From Bog-473 sp963751335 (GTDB lineage: Bacteria; Actinomycetota; Acidimicrobiia; Acidimicrobiales; RAAP-2): a stretch of DNA of 64,000 bases. Position 1 is the first letter of the stretch. Every line of letters begins with the position of its first letter. Shown in pieces: positions 53,613 through 62,134 of the stretch. The translations under genes and the position numbers were made by a program. The stretch is taken from NCBI GenBank assembly GCA_963751335.1, contig CAVVUB010000006.1, positions 62,001-126,000 of the forward strand, written 5' to 3'. The notes below the pieces were generated by a model, which was not told where the DNA came from, searched no databases, and saw nothing but the letters and a program-made list of their open reading frames with translations.

Positions 53613-53870
53613 GTGAACGTCTTCAAGCTGCTGGCATGGTTGATCGAGGCCTACATCTGGCTGTTCATGATCCCCTATGCCCTGCTGAGCTGGTTCCGAA
53701 TTCAGCCGGGGACGACCCTGGCCCGGATCCAGTACTTCCTCTACCGGGCGGTCGACCCCGTGCTACGCCCGGTGCGAGCGATCATCAAACCCATCGGAGG
53801 TCTCGACCTCTCCTTTCTGGTCGTGATCCTCGTGGCGGAGATCGTCCTCATTCCGGTCCTGCGGGGCTGA
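53613..53870 (+). CDS. yggT: YggT-family membrane protein
   Basis: 85 residues, two helices, with the family segment YRAVDPVLRPVRAIIKPIGGLDLS followed by a helix. Position between sepF and divIVA is canonical. Thought to assist membrane organisation or septum placement; the exact role is unknown. GTG 53613. Confidence 0.9.
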   Translation: MNVFKLLAWLIEAYIWLFMIPYALLSWFRIQPGTTLARIQYFLYRAVDPVLRPVRAIIKPIGGLDLSFLVVILVAEIVLIPVLRG

Positions 53871-53916
53871 CGCCCATACCCCGAACGCCAGGATGGGATA
53901 AGTAAGCTTCGGGTCC

Positions 53917-54702
53917 ATGGACAATTCGCAAGCTCCCACATCGATCCTCGACTCCCTGCGCACGGTCGAGTTCCGTCTTGGCCTCAAGGGGTACAACGTC
54001 GATGAGGTGGACGAGTACTTGGACCGCGCCGCCCAGGAAGCGGAGGGACTTCAGGAGCACGTTCGCCAGCTGAACGAGCGGCTGCGTCAAGCGAGCGAGC
54101 GCATCTCACAGCTCGAACGTGAGAAGCGCGCCGCCCCGGTCGAGGCGAGCGAGGCGGTCGCGCCGGTTGCCGCCGCTGCGGCGACCGACACCTCGTTGAG
54201 CGACGAGACGCTGCAGCGGACCTTGCTGCTGGCGCAGAAGTTCGTCGACCAGACCAAACGCGAGAGTGAGGCCGAAGCGGCGGCGATCATCTCCCAGGCC
54301 GAGGAGACGGCCCGCGGCTCGATCGCGGCCGCCGAGGCGACCGCCGCGCAGATGCAGGCCGAGTCGAACAAGAAACTGCGTGAGGAAGTCATCCGCCTGG
54401 AGTCCACCCGTACCGAGTTGGCCACCGATGTCGAGAGCATGGCGCGTCACCTCGAGTCCGAGCGCAACCGCCTGCGCGGCGCCCTCAGCGACATTCTCAA
54501 GTGGGTCGACGAGAACGTGCAGCCGGCCAACTCCCTCATGGGTGTCCGGCCCAAGGCCGCGGCAATCGCCGCCGCCGCGGGACAGGCGGGCGGGCCGGCC
54601 GGAGCGGGGAACGAGCTGGCGCCGGCGGACGACGGGCCCCCCACGCTGAATCTGCAGAGCGCCTCGGGCGCCGCCGTTTCGGGAGCGCCCCGCTCCGTCT
54701 AG
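53917..54702 (+). CDS. divIVA: Polar growth protein DivIVA/Wag31
   Basis: 261 residues. N-terminal lipid-binding domain (TVEFRLGLKGYNVDEVDEYLDR), then long coiled coils broken by an Ala/Val-rich linker (about 75-90), second coil with QKFVDQTKRESEAEAAAIISQAEETAR, and an Ala/Gly-rich tail. It marks poles and septum and directs wall growth in actinobacteria. ATG 53917, 46 bp after yggT. Confidence 0.93.
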   Translation: MDNSQAPTSILDSLRTVEFRLGLKGYNVDEVDEYLDRAAQEAEGLQEHVRQLNERLRQASERISQLEREKRAAPVEASEAVAPVAAAAATDTSLSDETLQRTLLLAQKFVDQTKRESEAEAAAIISQAEETARGSIAAAEATAAQMQAESNKKLREEVIRLESTRTELATDVESMARHLESERNRLRGALSDILKWVDENVQPANSLMGVRPKAAAIAAAAGQAGGPAGAGNELAPADDGPPTLNLQSASGAAVSGAPRSV

Positions 54703-54826
54703 CCCCAACTCTGCAGGGGAACCGCCGTATTGCCCCTGTCAGAGCGGTCCTGTATGGTCACCCGCTCCCTTGGCGCAGTCGTCGCCGGGGGCACCAACCG
54801 CCGCGTGGGGTGTGAAGGAGGGCGGA

Positions 54827-55686
54827 ATGACCCCGGCCAGCAAGAACACCCAGGTCAAACGGGTGTCGGCGTCGCGGGCAGGCTCTTCTGCGACGGGGGG
54901 AAGAAATCCGCCTCCTTCAAGGTTGGAGCATCGACGACCAAGAGTTCCGTTCTCTCAAAAAAGAAGGCAGTCCCAGTGGTGAAGAAGGCTCCCAGCACGA
55001 TCAAGAAGGCCGCGCCTTCGGCGAAGAAGCCGCCCGTGGCCACCAAGAAGGCCCCGGCGGCCAAGAAGGCTGCCGCCGCGGTCAAGAAGGCGGTCCCGGC
55101 CAAGAAGGCACCTGCGGCCACGGCCAAGAAGGCGGCCCCGGCCAAGAAGGCACCGACCACGGCCAAGAAGGCTCCGGCCGAGAAGGCACCGGCCAAGAAG
55201 GCCACGGCGGTCGGCAACGGCGCCGCCCCGGTGGTTGCCGTCGCCCCGCGCACGACGTTCACGCCCAAGCCGAAGCCTCCGGCGCCGGTGCGACCCAAGA
55301 GCGGTCCCTATTCCAAGGACCTGAAGTTCCTCGACGAGGTCCGGGAACTGCTCAATGACGAGCGCGCCATCTACCAGGAGCAGGCCACCTCGCTGCGGGC
55401 CGAGGCCGACTCGCTGGCCCTCGAGCGAGAGCCGGGCGATGTGCAGTTCGACGAGGAGTCGGGTGAGGGCGGCACGGTGACCGTGGACCGTGAGCGCAAC
55501 CTGGCGCTCTCCGGCCAGGCCACGATCGCCGTCGAGGAGATCGACGACGCCCTCGTGCGCATCGTCGACAAGACCTACGGCTACTGCGAGCGTTGCTACC
55601 AGCCCATCCCGAAGCCGCGGCTGCGGGCCCTGCCCTACGCGCGGCTCTGTGTGGCCTGCAAGAGCGGGGGCCTGTCGCGTCGCTGA
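54827..55686 (+). CDS. DksA/TraR-type zinc-finger protein with lysine-rich N-terminal arm, frame-broken
   Basis: ATG 54827 has an excellent ribosome site (AAGGAGGG, 5-7 bases). Its frame runs MTPASKNTQVKRVS up to a run of six G (54895-54900); adding one G joins GKKSASFKVGAST and the main frame, giving 286 residues. Residues about 40-125 are KKAP/AKKA repeats, like a histone H1 tail. The C-terminus is a DksA/TraR domain with four Cys (YCERCY...CVACK). I infer DNA or RNA polymerase binding. The main frame alone starts at 54730, without ribosome site. Confidence 0.8.
54961..55206 (+). repeat. Lysine/alanine codon repeats (AKKAP units)
   Basis: Imperfect GCCAAGAAGGC-type units, about 16 copies, encode the Lys/Ala/Pro-rich arm. 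Such tracts vary in length between strains. Confidence 0.75.
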
Positions 55687-56201
55687 CCCGAATCCGGGTA
55701 CTGGCGTTCGCCATCGCAGCCGTCGTGGTGGTCGCCGACCTGGTGACCACGTCGCTGGCCATCCGCCATATCCACACGGTGAGCCACGTCTGGGGCCCGT
55801 TCGGATTCGCCCTCACCTTCAATTCGGGTTTCGCCTTCAGCCTCTTCAGCGGCCGCGCTGTGGTGGTCACGGTGCTGCTCTGTATCGGCCTGCTCGTCCT
55901 CGCCTTCGTGGTGTCTCGGGTCCGCACCGTGCCACTCGCGGTGGGAGGCGGGCTGGTCCTGGGCGGCGCGCTGGGCAACCTGGCCGAACGGATCTTCGGG
56001 GGCCACGGGGGGGAGGTGCCCGACTTCGTCACTCTCGATCACTGGCCGACCTTCAACCTGGCCGACGCCTGCGTGACGGTGGGCATCGTCATCGTGATCG
56101 CCTGCCTCCTCTTTGGCCGTCCCGACGCCCCCGCCCACGACCCGGCGCCACCCCTGGTACAGCCGACCTCCGAGGCCGAGGCCGAGGCGGACGCGCCGTG
56201 A
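55683..56201 (+). CDS. lspA: Lipoprotein signal peptidase LspA
   Basis: Aspartyl membrane protease cutting prolipoproteins; 172 residues, four helices. Marks: TFNSGFAFSLFSG (NxGxAF box), GALGNLAERIF, first catalytic Asp in VPDFVTLDHWP and the second in FNLADACVTVG. The TM1 motif DQxTK is replaced (ADLVTTSL). No ATG/GTG is available after the previous gene's end; CTG 55683 overlapping its TGA (CTGA) is the likeliest start, with TTG 55593 less likely. Stop overlaps rluD (GTGA). Confidence 0.85.
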   Translation: MTRIRVLAFAIAAVVVVADLVTTSLAIRHIHTVSHVWGPFGFALTFNSGFAFSLFSGRAVVVTVLLCIGLLVLAFVVSRVRTVPLAVGGGLVLGGALGNLAERIFGGHGGEVPDFVTLDHWPTFNLADACVTVGIVIVIACLLFGRPDAPAHDPAPPLVQPTSEAEAEADAP

Positions 56202-57166
56202 CGGCCGAAGCCGGCCCATCCAGCGCCGACGGCGACGTCGTCACCACCGACGTGCCCGCCCTCATGGCCGGGATCCGGGTCGACCGGGGCGTCTCCATGT
56301 TGGCCAACGTCTCCCGCTCCGCCGCGGCCGAGTTGGTCAGCGCCGGCCGGGTGCTGATCGACGGCGTGCCCGCTCTGTCCGGTAAGGACGTGCTGCGCGG
56401 GGGCTCCGAACTCACCGTCCACGTTCGGCCACCCGGCGATTCCGCCGTGGCGCCCGAGTCCGGCATCCTCTTCGAAGTGGTCCACGCCGACGACGACGTT
56501 GCCGTCGTCGACAAGCCGGCCGGCCTCGTCGTCCACCCCGGTGCGGGCCATGCCGAAGGCACCCTCGTCGGCGGCCTCCTCGACCGTTTCCCCGACCTGG
56601 CTGCGCTGGTGGCCGAAGGCGTCTGTCCGCCCGACCGCCCGGGAATCGTGCACCGGCTCGACAAGGGCACCTCGGGACTGCTTGCCGTGGCCCGCACGGC
56701 CGAGGCCTACGCGGCCCTCGTCGAGCAGTTGGCCACCCGGACGATGGAACGCCGCTACGTGGCCCTGGTCCAGGGGGCGGTGGCCGAGGACAGGGGAGAA
56801 GTGGAGGCGCCCATCGGCCGTTCGACCCGCACCCCGACCAAGATGGCCGTCACCGCCTCGGGCAAGGCTGCCCGCACGGCGTACACGGTGCGCGAACGCC
56901 GGCCGGCCACACCCACCTCGGAGGCCACGACCCTGCTCGAGCTCGCCCTCCAGAGCGGACGGACCCACCAGATACGCGTTCACATGGCTGCCATCGGGCA
57001 CCCCGTCGTGGGTGATGCCCGCTACGGGACCGCGGACAAACGTCTCGGCGGCGGCAGGTTCTTCCTGCACGCCTTCGGGTTGGCCTTCACCCATCCGCGG
57101 ACGGCAGCCCGCTTGGAGTTCACCTCACCATTGCCCGCCGACCTGAAGGCGTACCTCGCCGACTAG
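56198..57166 (+). CDS. rluD: 23S rRNA pseudouridine synthase RluD-type
   Basis: 322 residues: S4-like domain (VDRGVSMLANVSRSAAAELVSAG) then catalytic HRLDKGTSGLLAV with the active Asp, and LQSGRTHQIRVHMAAIGHPVVGD. Found after lspA in many bacteria. GTG 56198 overlaps lspA. Confidence 0.93.
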   Translation: MTAEAGPSSADGDVVTTDVPALMAGIRVDRGVSMLANVSRSAAAELVSAGRVLIDGVPALSGKDVLRGGSELTVHVRPPGDSAVAPESGILFEVVHADDDVAVVDKPAGLVVHPGAGHAEGTLVGGLLDRFPDLAALVAEGVCPPDRPGIVHRLDKGTSGLLAVARTAEAYAALVEQLATRTMERRYVALVQGAVAEDRGEVEAPIGRSTRTPTKMAVTASGKAARTAYTVRERRPATPTSEATTLLELALQSGRTHQIRVHMAAIGHPVVGDARYGTADKRLGGGRFFLHAFGLAFTHPRTAARLEFTSPLPADLKAYLAD

Positions 57167-57197
57167 GCGGCCTGGGCCGACTCGTCGGCCTGGCCGA

Positions 57198-58037
57198 TCA
57201 GGCAGCCTGATGCAGGCCGACGACCTCGACATCGGTCGAGAGCGCGGCGAGCGCCTCCTCCTCGGCCCGGCGGACCCGGCGCACACCGACGCCGAGGCGC
57301 TCCGCCGTCGACTGCAGCGACGCCGGGGTGTCCCCGTTGAAGCCGAAGCGCAGTCGCAGCACGTCACGCTGGAGGTCGGGGAGCCGCTCGATCGCCTCGC
57401 GCACCTGCTCGTAGACCATCGTCTGCTCGATGTCGGTGGCGAAGTCCGAATCGTCCGGCGCCACCAACTCACCCAGAGTCGTGGACGACTCCAGGGCGGC
57501 CGGCTGGTCCAACGATGCGGTTACCCGGGCCACGTCCTCGAGCGACTCGCGCTGGTCGGCCGTCATCCCGGTGGCCTCGTCGAGCTCCTTCTCGGTCGGG
57601 GCCCGGCCCAGGGTGGTGGCCAGCTCCGCCTTGGTCAGCTCGAGCCGCTGGATCTGCTCACCGACCTCCAGAGGGATTCGGATGGTGCGGCCGTGCTGCT
57701 GCACGGCGCGCTGGAGCGCCTGACGGATCCACCACGTGGCGTAGGTCGAGAAGCGGAAGCCCCGCTCCCAGTCGAACTTGTCGACGGCCCGCATCAGGCC
57801 GAAGGTGCCCTCCTGGACGAGGTCCGCCATGTCGACGCCCCGGTCCTGGTAGCGCCGGGCCCAGTGCACGACGAGTCGCAGGTTGGCGGCCACCATCTGC
57901 TTCCGGGCCGCGTCGTCGCCCGCCGCGACCCGCTTCGCCAACTCGACCTGCTGCTCGTGGTCGGGCATTGGGAACTGGTCGAGGTCACGCAGCATCAATC
58001 CCAACGTGTCCGACGTGCTCACCGCGCTCTTCATCAT
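57198..58037 (-). CDS. RNA polymerase sigma factor, sigma70 group 2 (SigA/SigB-like)
   Basis: 279 residues. Region 2: LVQEGTFGLMRAVDKFDWERGFRFSTYATWWIRQA; region 3 with RIPLEVGE and LGRAPTEKEL; region 4 with LPDLQRDVLRLRFGFNG and an HTH (LQSTAERLGVGVRRVRRAEEEAL). There is no region 1.1 of the primary factor, so it is an alternative housekeeping-like factor. ATG 58037, or ATG 58034, which is better spaced from GGAG. Converges on rluD. Confidence 0.9.
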   Translation of the reverse strand: MMKSAVSTSDTLGLMLRDLDQFPMPDHEQQVELAKRVAAGDDAARKQMVAANLRLVVHWARRYQDRGVDMADLVQEGTFGLMRAVDKFDWERGFRFSTYATWWIRQALQRAVQQHGRTIRIPLEVGEQIQRLELTKAELATTLGRAPTEKELDEATGMTADQRESLEDVARVTASLDQPAALESSTTLGELVAPDDSDFATDIEQTMVYEQVREAIERLPDLQRDVLRLRFGFNGDTPASLQSTAERLGVGVRRVRRAEEEALAALSTDVEVVGLHQAA

Positions 58038-58201
58038 CGCTCCAGACGTTTTTTCTCTCGCTCTCAGTCATACGTTCCCGGCAACGACCAGGATCAACCT
58101 GATTCTGGCCGGTACAACACCTGCTACCCCTCGATCATTCCAGGGGGATGTTCGGGGCCGGGTTTGCGCCCCGGACCCACGCCGTGCTGGTCTTTCCGGC
58201 C

Positions 58202-58786
58202 ATGCCGTCCCGGTTGGTGCTGCTCAGGCACGGGGCCACCGAATGGTCACAAAGTGGTCAACACACGGGGCGCACGAACATTCCCCTCCTCGACGTTGGC
58301 CGGCGTCAGGCCGAGGCCGTCGGTGCACTCCTGCGGGGCTCCGGTCTCACGGAGTTCGCCCAGATCCTCACCAGCCCCCTGATACGGGCTTCGGACACCT
58401 GCGCCCTGGCCGGTTTCGAGGGTGAGGTCGATCCCGACCTCGTGGAGTGGGACTACGGCGCCTACGAGGGCCTCACGACGGCCGAGATCCAGGAGAGCCG
58501 TCCCGGCTGGGACCTCTGGAGCGACGGCGTGCCCGAGGGGGAGACGGCGTCCGAGGTGGGCCGCCGCGCCGATCGGGTGGTCGAGCGGGCGAGATCCGCC
58601 GCCGGCGACACCCTCGCCGTGGCCCACGGTCATCTCCTCCGGGTGTTGGCCGCCCGCTGGCTCGGCCTCCCCCCGGCGGCCGGGCGCCTCTTCGTGCTCG
58701 ATGCCGGTGCCCTGAGCATCCTGTCCTCCGAGCACGACCGGCCGGCCGTGCTCATGTGGAACCTGGTGAGCCCGACCGGGAGCTGA
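58202..58786 (+). CDS. Histidine phosphatase (phosphoglycerate-mutase-like)
   Basis: 194 residues. LLRHGATEW with nucleophilic His, DVGRRQAEAVG, TSPLIRASDTC, EWDYGAYEG with catalytic Glu, and AVAHGHLLRVLAARW. This is an acid phosphatase-like enzyme; substrate unknown. ATG 58202 matches the family start. Divergent from the sigma gene. Confidence 0.9.
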   Translation: MPSRLVLLRHGATEWSQSGQHTGRTNIPLLDVGRRQAEAVGALLRGSGLTEFAQILTSPLIRASDTCALAGFEGEVDPDLVEWDYGAYEGLTTAEIQESRPGWDLWSDGVPEGETASEVGRRADRVVERARSAAGDTLAVAHGHLLRVLAARWLGLPPAAGRLFVLDAGALSILSSEHDRPAVLMWNLVSPTGS

Positions 58787-58790
58787 GCGC

Positions 58791-59282
58791 TCAGACTGGG
58801 GCCGGCGCTGGCTCAGGCGCAGGCGCTGGCTCAGTCGCAGGCGCCGACGACGGCGCCGGTGTCACGATCCCCTGGGCCCGATCGACCATGTCGGCCAGGC
58901 TGTAGGACTGCAGGTGGGTGCGGATGGTCTCGCCCACGTCGGCCCAGACGGCAAGCAAGATGCATTGGCCTTCGTGGTCGCATGCCCCGTTTTCGTGGGG
59001 CAGGCCGAAATCGCCCGCGGCGATCGGTCCGTCCACCGCGGAGACGATCTGGTCCAGCGAGATCTCCTCAGGGGGCCGCGCCAACACGTAGCCGCCTCCG
59101 ACGCCACGCTTGGAGCGCACCAGTCCGGCGCCCTTCAGCGCGAGCAGGATCTGCTCGAGATATGGCTGGGGCAGGCCGGTGCGCAGGGCGATGTCGCGGA
59201 CCGAGGTCGGTGTCTCCGCCCCGTGGAGGGCAAGAGAGAGCAGCGCCCTGCTGGCGTAGTCACCCCGTGTCGAGACCCTCAC
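58791..59282 (-). CDS. Rrf2-family regulator
   Basis: 163 residues. Winged helix RGDYASRALLSLALHG, SVRDIALRTGLPQPYLEQILLALKGAGLVRSKRG and a GGGY wing. The sensor loop has only two Cys (C101-x5-C107), whereas IscR/NsrR-type iron-sulfur sensors have three, so a [2Fe-2S] site would need another ligand such as the nearby His/Glu. The C-terminus is a Pro/Ala/Glu repeat. GTG 59282; TTG 59291 is also possible. Confidence 0.85.
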   Translation of the reverse strand: MRVSTRGDYASRALLSLALHGAETPTSVRDIALRTGLPQPYLEQILLALKGAGLVRSKRGVGGGYVLARPPEEISLDQIVSAVDGPIAAGDFGLPHENGACDHEGQCILLAVWADVGETIRTHLQSYSLADMVDRAQGIVTPAPSSAPATEPAPAPEPAPAPV

Positions 59283-59346
59283 GTGCGTCAATGCTACCGG
59301 CCCGGAGGGACGTACCGAGGGTCCGCGGGTCGTAGGGTGGGCGACC

Positions 59347-60540
59347 GTGAACGACGGCTTGGCTGCCCCGGCGACGACGACAGGTCCCGACGCGGCCCCA
59401 GTCGGAGCCTCTGGGGAGGCGGCCGAGCTCGTCCTGCCGGACTTCGGCGGGGCGTGCCTCCAGGGCGTGGTGCCGGGACTCCTCGACCACCTGCGTGACC
59501 CGACCGGCACGCCCTTGCCCAGGTGGGCGCCCGACTGCGTCGCCGGCGCCCGACAAATTGTGCTTCTGGTGATCGACGGGCTGGGGGCCGAGCAGCTCGG
59601 GGCACGCAGTCATCTGGCTCCGGTGCTCAGCGGCGGTGCCGGGCAGTCCATCACCTCGGTTGCCCCGAGCACGACCGCGTGTGCGCTGACGACGCTGGTC
59701 ACGGGACGGGCGCCGGCTGAGCACGGTGTCGTGGGCTACCGGGTGGCCCTCGACGGCGAGGTCTTCAATGTGCTTCAGTGGTCGATCCACGGGCGCGATG
59801 CCCGCATGCGCGTGCCGGCCCGGCAATTCCAGCCCTGCCCGTCCTTCCCGGGGGCCACCGAGCCAGTGCCCGTCGTCACCCGCTCCGACTACGGGCCGAC
59901 GGGGTTCACGGCGGCGCATCTCGGCCAGGTCGAGCTGCACCGCTGGCACACCCAGGCCGGCCTGGTCACGTCGGTGCGCCGCCTCACCTCGGCCGGAGCG
60001 CCCTTCGTCTACGCCTACTACGAGGGCATCGACAAGATCGCCCACGCCGAGGGCCTCGGCGACTTCTACGACGACGAGCTGCGGGCGGCCGACCGCCTCG
60101 TCGCCGACGTGCTCGCCGTGCTCCCGCCCGATTGCGCCCTGGTGGTCACCGCCGATCACGGCCAGGTGGAGGTGGGCGGCTCCGTCGAGGTGCTCGGGCC
60201 CGAGATCATGGACGACGTGGCCCTGATCAGCGGCGAGGGCCGCTTCCGATGGCTCCACGTCCGCGAGGGGGCAAACGACGACGTCGCCGCCGCAGCCCAG
60301 GACCTCTACGGCGACATCGCCTGGGTGCGCACGAAGGAACAGATCGTCGAGGAGGGATGGTTGGGCGGTCTGCCTACAGCGGCCGTCTCTTCCCGCCTGG
60401 GCGACGTGGCCCTGGTCCCGTTCGTGGCCACGGCATTCCTGGACCCGGCCGACACGGGCGAGCTCCGCCTGAAGGCCCGGCACGGGTCGTTGACCGCCGC
60501 CGAGATGCTGGTTCCGCTGCTCGGGTGGTCCAGCGCATGA
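59347..60540 (+). CDS. Alkaline-phosphatase-superfamily phosphodiesterase-like protein
   Basis: 397 residues. Metal and nucleophile sites fit the nucleotide pyrophosphatase branch: VLLVIDGLGAEQL, SVAPSTTACALTTLVTGRAPAEHG (Thr nucleophile region), YYEGIDKIAHAEG, and VVTADHGQVEVGG. No signal peptide. Function unknown. Stop overlaps a 60-codon ORF (ATGA). GTG 59347. Confidence 0.85.
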   Translation: MNDGLAAPATTTGPDAAPVGASGEAAELVLPDFGGACLQGVVPGLLDHLRDPTGTPLPRWAPDCVAGARQIVLLVIDGLGAEQLGARSHLAPVLSGGAGQSITSVAPSTTACALTTLVTGRAPAEHGVVGYRVALDGEVFNVLQWSIHGRDARMRVPARQFQPCPSFPGATEPVPVVTRSDYGPTGFTAAHLGQVELHRWHTQAGLVTSVRRLTSAGAPFVYAYYEGIDKIAHAEGLGDFYDDELRAADRLVADVLAVLPPDCALVVTADHGQVEVGGSVEVLGPEIMDDVALISGEGRFRWLHVREGANDDVAAAAQDLYGDIAWVRTKEQIVEEGWLGGLPTAAVSSRLGDVALVPFVATAFLDPADTGELRLKARHGSLTAAEMLVPLLGWSSA

Positions 60541-60719
60541 GCGAACGAGCCCGTGGTGCCGTCGTGCAGAATGGCCGCGCGCCGACGCGTGACGAGCAGG
60601 GACACGCAACGAGCAGGGACACGCGACGAGCAGGGAAATGCAACGAGCAGGGAAATGCAACGAGAGTGACCGATGAGGATGGAATGAGCAAGGTGCGAAG
60701 GGCGGCGGGCAGACGCTGA
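60537..60719 (+). CDS. 60-codon coupled ORF over a tandem repeat
   Basis: ATG 60537 overlaps the upstream stop (ATGA) and its TGA overlaps the bpa ATG by one base. The product is basic and built from the 17-bp repeats, so it looks like junk between coupled genes or a tiny linker protein. No family likeness. Confidence 0.25.
   Translation: MSERARGAVVQNGRAPTRDEQGHATSRDTRRAGKCNEQGNATRVTDEDGMSKVRRAAGRR
60591..60665 (+). repeat. 17-bp tandem repeat, about 4.4 copies
   Basis: Units: GACGAGCAGGGACACGC, AACGAGCAGGGACACGC, GACGAGCAGGGAAATGC, AACGAGCAGGGAAATGC, then a partial AACGAGA. The pattern of alternating differences suggests a paired duplication. Confidence 0.9.
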
Positions 60720-61255
60720 TGGCCGAGACGAGCGACGACTTCACCCTGCCCGCAGAGGGCGCAGACAACTTAGATGGCACAGCGGACACAGCCACTGCAC
60801 CCGTGGCCCCGGACGAGATCCTGGCTGCGGCCGAGGGAACCGACGAGGAGCAGGGTCAGACCGAATCGGTCAGCGAACCGGCCAAGGTGCTGCGCATCGG
60901 CTCCATGGTCAAGACGCTGCTCGACGAGGTCCGGGCGGCACCTCTCGACGAGAAGAGCCGGGTCCGCCTGCGTGAGATCTACGAGCAGTCGGTCCACGAT
61001 CTGTCCGAGGGCCTCTCCCCGGACCTGGTGGCCGAGCTCCAGAGGATGACGCCGCCCTTCGACGTCGAAGCCCCGAGCGAGGCCGAGCTCCGCATCGCGC
61101 AGGCCCAGCTGGTGGGCTGGCTCGAGGGGCTCTTCCACGGGATCCAGGCCACGCTCATGTCCCAACAAATGGCGGCGCGGGCCCAGCTCGAGGAGTTGCA
61201 CCAGCGCGGGCTGCCCCCGGCGGGGGAGACGGGCCGGACCGGCGCCTACCTGTGA
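60719..61255 (+). CDS. bpa: Bacterial proteasome activator Bpa/PafE
   Basis: 178 residues of the Bpa (DUF2587) family, which forms a 12-mer ring and opens the 20S proteasome without ATP. Disordered N-terminus (about 55), then the four-helix core (SMVKTLLDEVRAAPLDEKSR, LREIYEQSVHDLSEGLSP, LVGWLEGLFHGIQATL). The C-terminal proteasome-docking tail reads GAYL; mycobacterial Bpa has GQYL. The proteasome genes are not in the window. Confidence 0.92.
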   Translation: MAETSDDFTLPAEGADNLDGTADTATAPVAPDEILAAAEGTDEEQGQTESVSEPAKVLRIGSMVKTLLDEVRAAPLDEKSRVRLREIYEQSVHDLSEGLSPDLVAELQRMTPPFDVEAPSEAELRIAQAQLVGWLEGLFHGIQATLMSQQMAARAQLEELHQRGLPPAGETGRTGAYL

Positions 61256-61375
61256 CGGGTCCCCCTCGGCACCCTGTAGCCCGGGCGCCCGACCCACTCA
61301 GGCCCTCGCATCGCTGAGGGCTCGCAACAAGGGGGATTCGAGCCGACGTCCGAGCCACGGCGGAGGAGGCACATC

Positions 61376-62074
61376 GTGAGTGACGGGATGGATCGAGGAT
61401 CAGGGGGCGACCCCGGGGGCACGGCAGGGCCGGGGCCAAGCTCCTTCCCGGACAACCCCACCACGCCACCGCCCCCTCCACCTCCGGTCTCGTCTGCGCC
61501 GCCCCCGCAGTACCCCGCAGGTCCCGGGCAATACCCGGGTGCGTACCCGCCTCCACCGTCACCACAATGGGAATCAGGCCAGGCCGGGCCCGTCTACGCC
61601 ACATGGGGCATCCGCGCCGGGGGCTATCTCATCGACTTCGTGATCTTCGCCGCCGTCACGGTGGTCCTGGCCCTCCTGATGCGCCACAGTCAGACGCTCC
61701 AGGTCCACTTCATGATGAAGCGGGGGGCGAACCGCCAGCGCACCTTCTCGGCCCTACCCTTCATCATCAGCGCCCTGCTCTACCTGGTCTACGGCACCAT
61801 CTTCTGCGGTAGCCGCCGCGGCCAGACGGTCGGCATGATGGCCGTCGGGGTGCGAGCCGTCCGCGACGGCACGTTCGAGCGCCTGGGCTACACGAGGGCA
61901 GGCGTCCGGGCCCTGGCCGAGAGCCTGTTGCGGTCGTTGGAGCTGCTCAACCCCTTCCTCCTCGTGGTCTGGTTGATCGACGTGCTCTACCCGCTGTGGG
62001 ACGGGAAACGGCAAACCCTCCACGACAAGGTGGGTGGATCGGTCGTCCTCCGCGGCCAGCCACCGACGGGATAG
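61376..62074 (+). CDS. RDD-family membrane protein
   Basis: 232 residues: Pro/Gly-rich cytosolic tail of about 75, then three helices with the RDD-type start YATWGIRAGGYLIDFVIF, GQTVGMMAVGVRAVRDG, and the end DGKRQTLHDKVGGSVVL. Function unknown. GTG 61376 follows GGAGGAGG. Confidence 0.88.
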   Translation: MSDGMDRGSGGDPGGTAGPGPSSFPDNPTTPPPPPPPVSSAPPPQYPAGPGQYPGAYPPPPSPQWESGQAGPVYATWGIRAGGYLIDFVIFAAVTVVLALLMRHSQTLQVHFMMKRGANRQRTFSALPFIISALLYLVYGTIFCGSRRGQTVGMMAVGVRAVRDGTFERLGYTRAGVRALAESLLRSLELLNPFLLVVWLIDVLYPLWDGKRQTLHDKVGGSVVLRGQPPTG

Positions 62075-62134
62075 ATTGCAAAGCCCCGGGGGAACCACAC
62101 CGGTGTAAGTTCGAATGTGGCGAAAGGAGGGCCG

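Noticed and set aside
57197..57211. Short palindrome at the rluD/sigma junction
   Set aside because: Its one-base loop and lack of a T-run make a terminator unlikely; part of the sigma coding end.
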